Origin: Ctenosaura bakeri
Taxonomy: Eukaryota; Chordata; Lepidosauria; Squamata; Iguanidae
Length of the DNA stretch: 64,000 nt
Assembly (NCBI GenBank): GCA_948474755.1
Contig: CAOLHI010002555.1
Location: 62,001 to 126,000, forward strand
Direction of reading: 5' to 3'
The position numbers and the translations under genes were made by a program. The notes beneath the pieces are model-generated. The model made no database searches. It saw nothing but the letters and a program-made list of their open reading frames with translations, and was not told the DNA's origin. The number at the start of each line of letters is the position of its first letter. Within the stretch, counting starts at the first letter, position 1. This document shows positions 36,823 to 47,530 of the stretch, in pieces.

Positions 36823-38390
36823 GATCACAATAGTACTGCGAAGTGGCACAGCTGGGTACTTCAAGATGGCTCAAGCATATCTAAAACTTCAGAAGACACC
36901 TGTTACCTGGAAAGGTATATCTTTTGAATATGTGCATTTCCTCCTAGTATTAAGACATAGGGGATTTGTGAGAACAAAGAAAAGGGATGATTTCATACAG
37001 AGATTCACATTTTAATGCTCACTAAACCGTAAAACTCATAGGTGAATCAAGGACAAGTCTATCCTAAGTCAATCCCAGGGTTGTGAAGAGGTGAGAAGAA
37101 GAGCAAGTAGTCAATCTTGAGTCAATGGAAGCAAAGGTGGCTTCACTTTTGGCTGACAAATAATTCTACACACTGTTTTCTAGGAAGCTTGGTATCCTCC
37201 ACTTCCTTTAACTTTCAAGTGGAGCAAAGCTAAGTTTCTTGCCAAAATACTAGCTGGAAAAGTTCCACCTGAAGATTTAACTAATGAGTAAATGATACCA
37301 GGATATATACATAGTTCTCTTTTTGTTATAAGACCACTAAGGAGTCCACTCCCCCACCCCACCCTATGTTTTTTCTTCTAATTTTTGCATAACGTTTGTC
37401 AATTTATTTATCTTGTATAGCACATATGCTTGAGAACCAATAAGTGCTATGGTAGAAGATGAAACCAAGGCAGTATGGTGGAAGATGAAGCCAAGGCAGA
37501 AGATGGGAAATGTCTAGAACGATAAAGAAAGCCCACTAGAACACTGTACTGATTTAATTGCCTTCGTACAACAAGTCCAAAACAGTAGTGAGTTCCCTTA
37601 GTTTAAATTAATATTGTTAAGATGTCTCTAAAGTGACTTCTATAATAGAATAAATGGGGCAAGTTTTTTTTTAAAAAAATCCAACAGTGAGGCACAAAAA
37701 TTTATGCACTATGAGTGACCTCCACAATGAAAGTTTCACACTCAGAGGTTTCTTTTTAATTATCTCTGAACCATGTCAAAAGGCAAAGAGAGTTTTATTG
37801 TAGCTCCTTTTTTAAGACAGCACATTGCAAAAAGTAACCAAATGTCATCAGCTGGAAGCGTAAGATATTTTGAGGTCATAATGAGCATGCAAATGGAATG
37901 CAGTATTCTGCACTGATATGTGCTTTGAATAGAATAAGTCAGGGTTATGGAGTTAAGCAAGTAGAAAATCACAAGTACCAATGAATATGTCAAGGAAGGT
38001 GACACTCTCAGCAAAGTAAAAAATCTGACATGTATGCCACAATCATGCAGGATTTGTAGGACATGCCTGCTTCAGGGTAATATTTGCTTTTAATTCAGAT
38101 TAGCAATGCTCAAGCCCTGTCACAGTATGACACTTGTTAAGTCAAATAAAATATGTTTACATTCAGTGTGTTCCCAAAAGGTATTTGAATAGATTCAGGA
38201 AAACAAGTGTTTATAATTTAATCATAAGTATATTATCTAGTATCTAAGCATGGCTTCAATGCAAAGATCAACATACACATCAGAACACATAGGGCCCCTG
38301 CAACATTTGAGTACTAGTACCTGGACCTCCAACCATTTTCCCAAGTAAAGAGATGGATCATTATTCTCACTATACTCTCTTTTCTGAAAT

Positions 38391-38395
<5 letters not shown>
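36823..38395. other. AT-rich DNA, no gene recognised
   Basis: Nothing assignable. Confidence 0.5.

Positions 38396-38474
<79 letters not shown>
38396..38474. repeat. (TC)n-(CA)n compound microsatellite
   Basis: About 25 TC units run directly into about 14 CA units. The long RE/RS-repeat frames across it are artefacts. Confidence 0.97.
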
Positions 38475-38479
<5 letters not shown>

Positions 38480-38702
38480 TTATTCATTCCATTTCTGGGC
38501 TTCTTTTTTTTCCAAACAGACCTCATGTATCATAATCAAATCTAGTAAATAAAATATTAAAATCTATAGAAAAGTACTGCTATTCATCCCAAAATAAACA
38601 TAGATCACTGAAATTCTTGACATGGAAAGTACCACAAGGGTCATTTAATTCATTATTGTCAACCCACAGCCACTATTACTTAGATGTGAACGTTGTCTCC
38701 TA
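38475..38702. other. AT-rich DNA, nothing assignable
   Basis: Short unique-looking spacer. Confidence 0.5.
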
Positions 38703-38835
38703 GGCCATTTCTGCACTACACTGTCATAGTGCTATTATTCCACTCACAACATCCTGTGGAATTCTGGGGTTTGTAGTTTACTGAGACCAAAGAGCTCTCT
38801 GACTGAGAATTCTCAATACCCCTCCATAAACTGCT
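38703..38835. mobile_element. Family A MITE, right arm truncated
   Basis: A full left arm starting GGCCATTTCTGCACTACACTG, then TGGAATTCTGGGGTTTGTAG and CTGACTGAGAATTCTCAATA. The sequence diverges after CCCCTCCATAAACTGC. It provides the uninterrupted order across the site where family B is inserted at 27704. Confidence 0.78.
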
Positions 38836-41217
38836 CCAGAAAGTAAATAGAAAAGGGAAAGGCACTTGTAGCCAAGAAGCACCTGTAGTCAAGAAGGGGA
38901 AGCGATGGAAGATTTTTAAAGAAGACAAACCATGGTATGTACCCTAGTTGGGACAAGAGGGATAGGAAAGCCACCTAGCTTACCTCAAATCTCTATTTCA
39001 ATTGGATTAGAGTTAGTGCAGACTTTAGTTGTGATTTATTTTTATGTATCAGCTGACAAGCTGAGTGGGAATAAGGAGTGAATAAAAGGAAGTTCAGAGA
39101 ACATTTTTATCAGACTCCCTTGAGGCACATCTCCAACAAAGAAGTATGTTGCCTCTGATCACCACAGTATTCCTGATAACTTCATAATTAATCTGGACAT
39201 GCTGACCGAACATGCTGTGGTACTGGTTAAGTCCAAAAGAGATATAAAGTAGAGATCTGTTCCACTATGCTTGTAAATTACACATATGCTCTGTAAATTA
39301 ATAGTGTAATAGATGTTGTTATAAATTAGTAATATAATAGATACTTTTAAGAGTTAATAATGCTCAAGGAGATTAAACCTTGAATGTCAACAGATAGGAA
39401 TGTGTACCTACCATGGATAAAATGGTTTAGAAGGGTTGTGTTCTTGTGTGTGTTAATTATTGCCAAGCCTGTTAAAGAGATGCTGTAAGATCAAGGTTCA
39501 ATCCTTATGAAAATCCCTATGAAATTTTAACATTCTAGTAGTCATATCCCATAATGTAATAATGTTATGATGCCTTACGTGCAATGTGGTGTTCTATAAT
39601 AGCTAAGCATTGTGTTTTTCCCTAAGGGCAATGTGTGTGTGTGTGTGTGTGTTTATGTTTATGAATGCATATAATAAACAACCTAAAAGAGTTACAGAGA
39701 ACTGTGTAATTCTCATATAAATGTCCTGAAATTTTAAGACCAAAGAATGTTTAAGTAGAATGTTGATGTTGACTTGGCCTATCTGGTTCACCGCTATCAT
39801 GAATTGGACACTAAGGTGATCCGAAGTTGATAATGGGACCCCTGAAGGAATCCAGAATTAGCTCACAGTCTAAGAGATAAAGGTGAGGAAACTATGTTTT
39901 TTTCACTGGGGGTCTCAGAGTTTTTTTATTCATCGGGTCACCATAGTTAAAGTTGTCTTGACAGGAAATAAAACAATTTAAAATAGAACAAAAAAATAGA
40001 TAAATGTTTGAATGACATATAACCAAGTATACTGACAGTCATATTTGTTAGAATATATGAGAAACAGTAGTGGCTCTCCCAAGCAGACTAATCAAATTGG
40101 CAGGGCAAGAGCTCAACAACATCCTCTCTCACATCCACCCACCCACCCAGAGGAGAGAAAGAAACATTAGTCTTCTTTGTAAAACACTTAAAAGTAGCTT
40201 TACTTGCTAAACCTTTTGTATAGAAAATACATTAGAAGAGAGAGTGGGAAGAAGGAAAAATAGATTATTACAATGATGTAAGAAGAAAGAGATTGTGGGG
40301 AAAATAAATAAATAGAAAGTCACCATAAACTAGTTATAACTAGGTTATAACTATTATTGAAATTAGAATGCAAGGATGAAGGACTCTTCAACTTTCTACA
40401 GGCCTGGTCAGCAAAGGGTTTTACAGATGAGCCACTGTGAGAGAAAGTGGGATTCCCTGTCTATAAACAAAAAGAAGGACTGTCAGCCTCTTGTTTGTTG
40501 TAAACTAGGAGAAACCATTTCAGAGGGACTGGAAGTCAATTCTGTCCTGTTATAAGCCATGTTACAATTTACAAGTTTAGAAAGCACCTAAGATAGATAG
40601 ATATTTAAAAAGTAGTCTTTAGGTCAAAATAAGGTACATTGAGATAAATTTTTTTGGAAGAGGGCAATAGAACCATGTTTCCTCTAGTACAGTCCTCTGA
40701 GTTTTGTTTTGTTTTGCTTTGCTTTTTTAAAAGGAGGATGGTAGTCACAGAGGTCTCCAGGTATTGAAAAATTCATGACATCTGCAAATTGTCAGTTTTC
40801 TACCCTTGTTATAGATATTCCACACAACTTTTCTGCCTTTGCTTTGAAAGCTTGAATGGGGAAGAATATCTGGTCTGCTTCAGCTTTGGACCTGGAGACC
40901 CTTGTTGCTGATCCAAGAGTATGGTCCAAAGAGCCATTACTACATCAGCATCATTGAAGGAAGCAGGTCAAGCATTTTATCACTGCCTGAATGAAGAACA
41001 TCTGAGAACCCTAAACCTCCTTCAGTTACATGATGAAGACGGATGATACTTTTTTAAAATCCCAACTCCATTACTATATGCAAAAAAACAGGCCACCATC
41101 TTATCAACTAGTATGTGAATGTATAGCAGCCACAGTTTGAAAGCCACTTATACTAACCCAGACTTTTTGTCTCTATAGCTCAGCATTGTCTGAGCTATAC
41201 AACTGCATTGTAACATG
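38836..41217. other. AT-rich DNA, no gene recognised
   Basis: Includes a (GT)n run at 39632-39652, listed separately. No coding or transposon sequence is recognised. Confidence 0.5.
39632..39652. repeat. (GT)n microsatellite
   Basis: Ten GT units. Confidence 0.93.
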
Positions 41218-41350
41218 TAAAGTCGAAGGCTTTCATGGCTGGAATCCATAGGTTGTTGTGGGTTTTCCAGGCTTTGAGGCCATGTTCTAGTAGTATTTGC
41301 ACCTGATGTTTCACCTGCATCTGTGGCTACCATCTTCAGAGGATCTACAG
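41218..41350 (-). mobile_element. Penelope-like terminal repeat fragment, minus strand
   Basis: The minus strand reads GATCCTCTGAAGATGG, then GGTGAAACATCAGGTGC, CTAGAACATGGCCTC, GGAAAACCCACAACAACC and finally GCCTTCGACTTTAC. From memory this is a very common reptilian repeat that I associate with the flanking repeats of Penelope-like retroelements. It is the inverted partner of 41395-41650. Confidence 0.6.
41305..41339 (-). ncRNA. Hammerhead-ribozyme-like core (Penelope type), minus strand
   Basis: On the minus strand CTGAAGA (41339-41333, the CUGANGA box) is separated by a short putative stem-loop from GAAAC (41312-41308) and the potential cleavage triplet ATC (41307-41305). Minimal hammerheads with an almost absent helix III (GAAAC-GUC) are described in animal Penelope-like elements and proposed to act as dimers. 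Here helix II (TGGT...AGGT) pairs poorly, so the motif is probably decayed. Activity is not claimed. Confidence 0.45.
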
Positions 41351-41394
41351 GAAACAATATAATGGATTCCTAAATACTTAATGCATCATTATGC

Positions 41395-41650
41395 ATATCT
41401 CCTGACTAACAATACAAACCTGGGGGATATTCCATTTAACAATAGGCCATAACACAGGCCAAATGCAACATATGCAAATTGCTTTGCTTCCTCCCACCCA
41501 TGGACTACATGAGTATATATACTTTGTCTCACTTCCATGCCACTAAATCCTCTGAAGATGCCAGTCCCAGGTTCAGGCAAAACATCAGGAGCAAAGACTA
41601 CTAGAACATGACCTCAAAGCCCAGAAAACCTACAACAACCTATGCATTGT
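41395..41650 (+). mobile_element. Penelope-like terminal repeat, plus strand
   Basis: Plus-strand copy in inverted orientation to 41218-41350. A TATATATAC promoter-like stretch lies at about 41513-41522, followed by CCATGCCACTAAATCCTCTG, the hammerhead-like core, ACTAGAACATGACCTC and AAAACCTACAACAACC. The two copies form about 100-bp inverted arms separated by roughly 200 bp. No Penelope reverse transcriptase is present in the window. Confidence 0.58.
41552..41586 (+). ncRNA. Hammerhead-ribozyme-like core, decayed, plus strand
   Basis: CTGAAGA at 41552-41558, a potential helix II TGCC...GGC, then GGCAAAACATC at 41576-41586. The expected GGCGAAACGTC is altered at two positions, both CG to CA, the signature of methylated CpG decay. 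One change hits the essential G of the GAAA box, so this copy should be inactive. Confidence 0.45.
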
Positions 41651-43869
41651 AACAGTTTGCCAGGCTTTCAGAGATTATTTCCATTCTTACCTCTAGAGGT
41701 GAGTAACTGATTAGAGGACATTTGACAAGCCAAATAGGACTGTGCCACTGAGCTAAAACATCATCCCTGTGCGAGTTTCACTGACTTAAAAATAAATCCT
41801 TTAAATTAAAATAATTATTTCATTTATTTATTTTTTATCTTTGTCAATATCCAGGCATGAAATCACATTTTCTTCCTTCATTAACTTCCACAGCAAAGAT
41901 ATCATGAATTATTCCTAATTTATCTACAGCAGAGTCCAGATGCGAAGCAGAGATAATGACTTGTCATTTGTAAAGGCTACCCAATGAGTATGAATTGAGT
42001 CAAGGTCTCTAAGGTCCAGCTTCAACAATCTAGGCAGGGCACAACTTCATCTCTTAGTGGCTTTATTAGGAAAACTGCTAACCACAGACACAAATCTGCA
42101 TAGCAGCAAGATTAGAAATTAAAATAGGGCACTACTGCGCCACTCCAGATGAAATGAATACTTCGTCCATCAGCAGTGATGGAGCTGGCACCCTTGGTAT
42201 TAAAACATAAGCTACGGCATCAGCAAATACAGTGGCTCAATGTGTTTTGAATTTTGATTTCCCAAAAGGCATTGTAATCAGCAAACCTCACTAGAATGAA
42301 GTAGATACTGTACTTAGATAGAGCATATTAACTTAGCAATGGTAACAAAGAATTCCCACATCATATGTCCTGCTGCTTTGACTTGAATTTACAAATTACA
42401 TTCACACAAACAGAGTTGGATATCACCTTGCTTTGTCTTTTAATAATAATGATAATAAAAGTTGATACAAAGCAGGAAACAGAAGAGAATCCAACAAAGG
42501 CTCTGTTGGCCAGTCTACATAGGCTCACATACTAAGGAAAGATAATTCAAAAACTACAAGTAGGTTCCTCGAAACACATACAGATTATGATTCTGTATTG
42601 TTTTTTTAAAAATGGAGAAATAATATAAACAGAGTTATGTATTTTTCTATCTGCAACATTTTTTAAACAACCAGCCCCATTAATGTTGACACCTTTGAGG
42701 AAGGTACAAAGAAAAGTCTTCTCAATAACCACACCTACTCTTTAGAACTCCCTTCTTAGGAAGGCTTTTTCAGTTCCTCCTAATAATAAGTGAAATATTT
42801 CTTGCTTCTTTCATCCCCAGTGCTGAGGTGACTTGTTTTTCTGCTATTGGGCTTCCTGGTTGTCCTTCCTTTGCTTTTGCTTTTGCTTTTGCTTGAAAGA
42901 AAATATGCATTGGTTTAATTCATCATTGTTCCCTTTTCTTTATGTCAGTTTTGTTCTAGTCTAAACTATTGCTGTCCTTTGGAGGATGACTAATGATTTT
43001 TACCTCTTTCTTTAACCTTACAGAAAAGTGGGAGTTTTTGTTCTGGGCCTGGGAGGATACATGGGATAATTGCTATGAAATTATGCTGCTTTTAAATAGG
43101 CCAGTAGCTCACAATACATGTGGAGAGAGAAGAGAGGGATGGAAGTGGGAGCCCACTGACCCTTCTTAGGTGACACATGTATTTCTAGATTTGTTTCTCA
43201 TGTTCTGGAGTCTGAGGAGGATAGGAAATGATACTAGCTGTGGGATCAGTTTGGGGATATCCTCCTTTTGGTTCACAGGACACAAGAAGTGGGGAAGAAA
43301 TTCTCAGGGAAAGTCTTAATAATCAGTAACTGGACTACTGCAATGTATTCTATATGACTTACACTTGAAGCTTGGGTGGCTCACCTGTACTTTCTGTCTG
43401 AGTTCATATTTTTTTAAGTTGGTGGCCAATTATAAGTAATAATCGATGCTAATTTTTTCCCCTTTATGGCCTTTTTTTTTTGTTTACTGCTATTGTTCAC
43501 TGATGCTGAGATGTTATTAATCCTGCTACAATCTGAGAGCTGATGTCTTTGCTTATACATTCTATCTGACTGGAAAATGTAGAGTAGAAAATTCAGGCTG
43601 AAAAATATGCTTTTTAACATATCCTTCCGCAGGTAGAACTAGGAACGTGTTTTCTGGAAGAAAACCTTAAGGATCGTACCATCACTCTGTGAGGTGTACA
43701 TTTATTAGTAAAAACTTGTGGTACATAGGATGTGTCTCTTTAAAAATAAATACTTTACAGAGTAAGGGAAACCCTAAATGACAGAAAAGTCAAGATGAGC
43801 CTTATATATTGGACAGATGGTCCAAATTATCTAAATGACTTTCAGCAAATGTGTATTTTGAAAGGAAAA
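41651..43869. other. AT-rich DNA, no gene recognised
   Basis: Nothing assignable. There is a small (TTTTGC)n stretch near 42870-42893. Confidence 0.5.
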
Positions 43870-44043
43870 TGGACAAATATGGACAAATGGACAATAGACT
43901 CCCTTTGAAGGTAGTGGATTCTTCCTCATTTGACGTTGGAGATCCACATCTCAGAATTACAATGGTGGTGGATTCCTGCACTGGCAGAAGTTGGAGTAGA
44001 TGACCCTTGGGATCCTTCCAGCCGTCTGATTCCATAGCTGTGT
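43870..44043 (+). mobile_element. CR1-type LINE 3' end, plus strand
   Basis: CCCTTTGAAGGTAGTGGATTC is followed by GGATTCCTGCACTGGCAGAAG, GGAGTAGATGACCCTTGGGA and CCTTCCAGCCGTCTGATTCC. This is the 3'-terminal signature of CR1 and related LINEs (...GGACTAGATGACC...CCTTCCAGCC...TGATTC). It is heavily 5'-truncated with no coding region. Confidence 0.7.
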
Positions 44044-44650
44044 AGTATGTTACTGACACAGGTTCAGTATTTTGTATTTAGCTGCTATTCACACTAAATG
44101 CTTGGGACAAACCTCAGGATCGTATTCACTGAGCCAAACCCCAGACTTTTCATTGCTCTAATTGACATAATCTCCATGACTTTATTCTCCAAGGAAACCT
44201 TCTAGTGTTCCACATTTTTCAAGGTACTTTAGCACATGAAAGAGCATACAGATCATACAAGCCTGTATGTAAGTCTTTAGTAACATGTGCAGACTATGAT
44301 AAGTATGTTCAGGGGTCATTTACCTAAGCTAAAAAGCCAATTTAATCTTGATTCCAATCCTTAAATATTCACTTCCTCCCAGAGCAGTTCTGGAACTTTT
44401 TATTTCCTCAGGGATATAACTTGGGATAAAATTATGAAGAGGTGGCACAGGGTATGTTGATGAAATGCTACAAACAGATTGTTGAAGACATATTGCACCA
44501 GTGCAAAATCTATGAGGAATTGGTACTGTTCTGTGTATGCAGTAGAAATTTCAATTTGCTTTAAAGCAGTGGTTTAATTGTTCAGAGTTCCTACACAGCA
44601 CTGCATTGTTACCTAACACAGAACTTTGGGACAATTTTATATTTATTTAG
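44044..44650. other. AT-rich DNA, no gene recognised
   Basis: Nothing assignable. Confidence 0.5.
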
Positions 44651-44712
44651 GGAGAGAGAGAGAGAGAGAGAGAATGAGAGAATAGGGAGTGAGACACACA
44701 GAGAGAGAGAGC
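44651..44712. repeat. (GA)n microsatellite
   Basis: Two GA runs separated by AATGAGAGAATAGGGAGTG and a short CA stretch. It lies directly before a SINE, so the SINE may have inserted beside or within it. Confidence 0.92.
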
Positions 44713-44713
44713 G

Positions 44714-44905
44714 TGCCATGGTGGCTCAGTGGTTAAATGCTGGTACTGCAGCCATAACATTGTGAATTCGATCCTGCAGGGCTCCAGGTGGACTCAGTCC
44801 TGTAGGTCAGTAAAATGAGTACCCAGCTTGTTGGGGGCAATTAGCTAAATCACTGTAAACCACTTAGGGAATGCTTCACACTGATAAGCGGTATGGAAAT
44901 GTAAC
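44714..44905 (+). mobile_element. tRNA-derived SINE (Sauria-like), plus strand
   Basis: The head GCCATGGTGGCTCAGTGG contains a pol III A box (TGGCTCAGTGG), and a B-box-like GAATTCGATCC follows about 30 bp later. Then come TCAGTAAAATGAGTACCCAG, TTGGGGGCAATTAGCTAA and the tail GATAAGCGGTATGGAAATG. The order is the same as at 51612, and all but the distal tail is shared with 22569. It is non-coding and transcribed, if at all, by RNA polymerase III. Confidence 0.82.
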
Positions 44906-46507
44906 TGAGGGGAGGCAATCAGAGTAAAATGATGGAAATTATGGATTTAGTAGTACAAATAAGAGTTAATGTGTCATACATTTCCCATTTCTGCCTTAGG
45001 CCCAAAATTCAAATTACACAACTGTTGTATAATTGTGTATCTCTGATGGCATTGCAAGGAAACATGAGCATAACAAGATGGTTTTGGTCCACTTGCAGGA
45101 ATGGGTGCTCTTTATTTTACTAAAACATTATGTCCGCCATTCCTTGTGTTGTAATTGGAAACAACAGTGCAAATCCATTATAAGAATCAGAAATGATGTT
45201 TGTTAAAGTATGTTGTTTGGCTTTCTGCTTCCAGCCTGAAAACAGAGCATTTAGAAGTGGTGGTGACTGTGGCTCTGGGACCTGCCACAGTCTTTGTTGA
45301 CTATAGTGTAATGTAATCTTGGTCCACCATCCTCCATTCTTCTTTGAGGTGAGTCCTCAAATAAAATAAATTGCTGATTGGAGAGTGATAGAAATGTAAA
45401 ACTCTTTGAAGATTGTAGCCAAAGACTTCTTTCAAAGAGAGTTTAAGTTTTTAAGCTGTTTTTAACAGCAGGAGTTCCATAGATTTCAATATGCTGGCTT
45501 GGATACATTTTTTATGAATTTGGCAGTACCTTTCTCAAGGTCACTTGGATACTTTGTTTTTTAAAAAAGTGTTTTGTTTTTTTTAAATCATAAAACTGTG
45601 ATTTTCTTGAATTCATTTGGATGATAAGCCTCTGGCTTTGGCAAAACCCAGGCTTCACCCCTTGATACATTTGTGGTTTCAGCTGACACCAGTGACAGAT
45701 CTTCAGTTGACTTTAACCCTTGAAGTAATTAAATGTGTATAACATGTGAGAAAAACTGACAGCTGAATGAATATAAAGTTAGTAGGGCAAACCTATTTCA
45801 TTTTGCAATAAATAATAGAGTAGAAAAGACCAAACAGGGTAAAGTGTCAACACACAGAAAGTATGATTCCAGAAGAATTACAAATCTCATATTACTGTTG
45901 AGACAGCTTATAGAAGACATTTTCTATGCATGGCCTTGCAAATGCAATCAAGCTAGTAGATACATTACAGTCCATTAATAATCTTCATACAGTACAGGAA
46001 AGAGAGGAAATGGCATCAATTACGTTTGTTGTACAACCACTCTCTCATATATCAGTATCTGAGGTTTTGTTATGTTTCTCTTCAAATAAAAAAATGTACT
46101 CAAGCTGAAATAACCTTTACTTAGAATTACACAGACATGAGAATGTTTCAGGAATTCAGGAGAAATGAATGATGTGGGTTTTTTAATAAGTGGTACTTGG
46201 TACTTGTGAAATTGTACATTTCTGAATCACCATATGCATAGTATGCAGAATGAACAAAATAAAATTGTTAAGAAGGGCACAAGTCTTCAACTCACTCTTT
46301 TTCCCCATGCATATCAAAAGGGTGGCATAATAGGTACCACTTTCCTACATGTGTTCCATCTGAGCAAATGCGAAAATGAGCAGGATTAACAGGGCTAACA
46401 TTTTACCAGAGGTAATAGTCAAATCAGCAGCTACATCTGTTGAATTTTTTTCTTCTCTAGACCTATTAAAATATCAGAGGCCTTATCCTCTTTTACAGCA
46501 GATTGCT
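44906..46507. other. AT-rich DNA, no gene recognised
   Basis: Nothing assignable. Confidence 0.5.
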
Positions 46508-46508
46508 C

Positions 46509-46552
<44 letters not shown>

Positions 46553-46555
46553 CAG
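46508..46555. repeat. (GATA)n tetranucleotide repeat
   Basis: About eleven GATA units. GATA arrays are common in squamates and sometimes enriched on sex chromosomes, which is background knowledge and not evidence for linkage here. Confidence 0.96.
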
Positions 46556-47138
46556 ATGCATTTGAAGACTATATAAATTATACTTTTTATTTCTAGAGTA
46601 CAAGTCTATGTATCTCTACTCAGAAGCCCCACTGTGTATCATAATACTTACTACCTATATAAGCAGAGACAGTACTGAATCCTTAAAGTAACACATAGTT
46701 CTTACAAAACACTTCTGGTTTTCACAATTATATATACATATATTTAAGTTGCTCTATAAAAGTACAATACTTAGCTGGACTAGTGTGATGCAGATCACTG
46801 CGGAGAAAAAAAGCTTTCAATGGTCTCCATGGAGTGAAACCAGAGTGTTATTTTTGATTGGTGCTGAGCACCAGATCAAGACATGTGATAGGGGCAAAAG
46901 AGACAGTGAAGCAGTTTGCCTCCTACATGTGTCATTTGGTGCTTGACATTGACCCACCCTTCTGCCCTCAGCGCAGTGTAAGTTAATCTGGTCACTTCAG
47001 AACCGGATAGGATTTTTACCCCTCTTCTCAGTTTTTTCCCCCCTATCCCATACTGCATTTGATGGAATTGGGAAAATTGGCCCTGGGTGGTATTGTTAAA
47101 TAGGTTGTCTTTGGCAGATAATGGGGAATAAAAAAAAA

Positions 47139-47530
47139 TGTCGGTGATCATCTATTGGCACCCATTTGGTGTAGGGTAGGGCTCTGAACCATTTCCTTAG
47201 GGCCCAGTGTCCTGATTGGTGAAGAAGGCCACCCTTGAGGTTAACCTGGGAATAACACTCTCACTTTTAGAGCTGTGCAGCTTGGGTGGGAGTCCCTGGG
47301 TTACCTTCCAAGATGCTGAACTGGGAAGCAATCAAAGCAATTTAGATTGCCCCTGGGGCTGAAGTATTATCGCCCATGGGTATGCTGAGCAGGTTGTCAC
47401 ATTGTGACCCTGGTTGCTCCCCACCTTTTGTATCTTTCAGGTTAGCTCAATTTAAATAAAACAGGTCAAAATAAAGAGGCCTTTACTTAACTGAACCTTG
47501 TGTCTGGTCTCTTTATTCCATGGTTGAACA
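47139..47530 (+). mobile_element. Possible LTR-like block
   Basis: A relatively GC-rich block starts TGTCGGTGATCATC and ends CATGGTTGAACA. It includes an AATAAA at 47470 followed by CTTGTGTCTGGTCTCTTTAT, which resembles the R-U5 region of retroviral LTRs. A CCTGATTGGT element lies near 47211. I see no target duplication and no TATA box, so the boundaries and class are weak. Confidence 0.28.

Noticed and set aside
38237..38526. Frames with RE or CV repeats
   Set aside because: Translation of (TC)n/(CA)n simple sequence.
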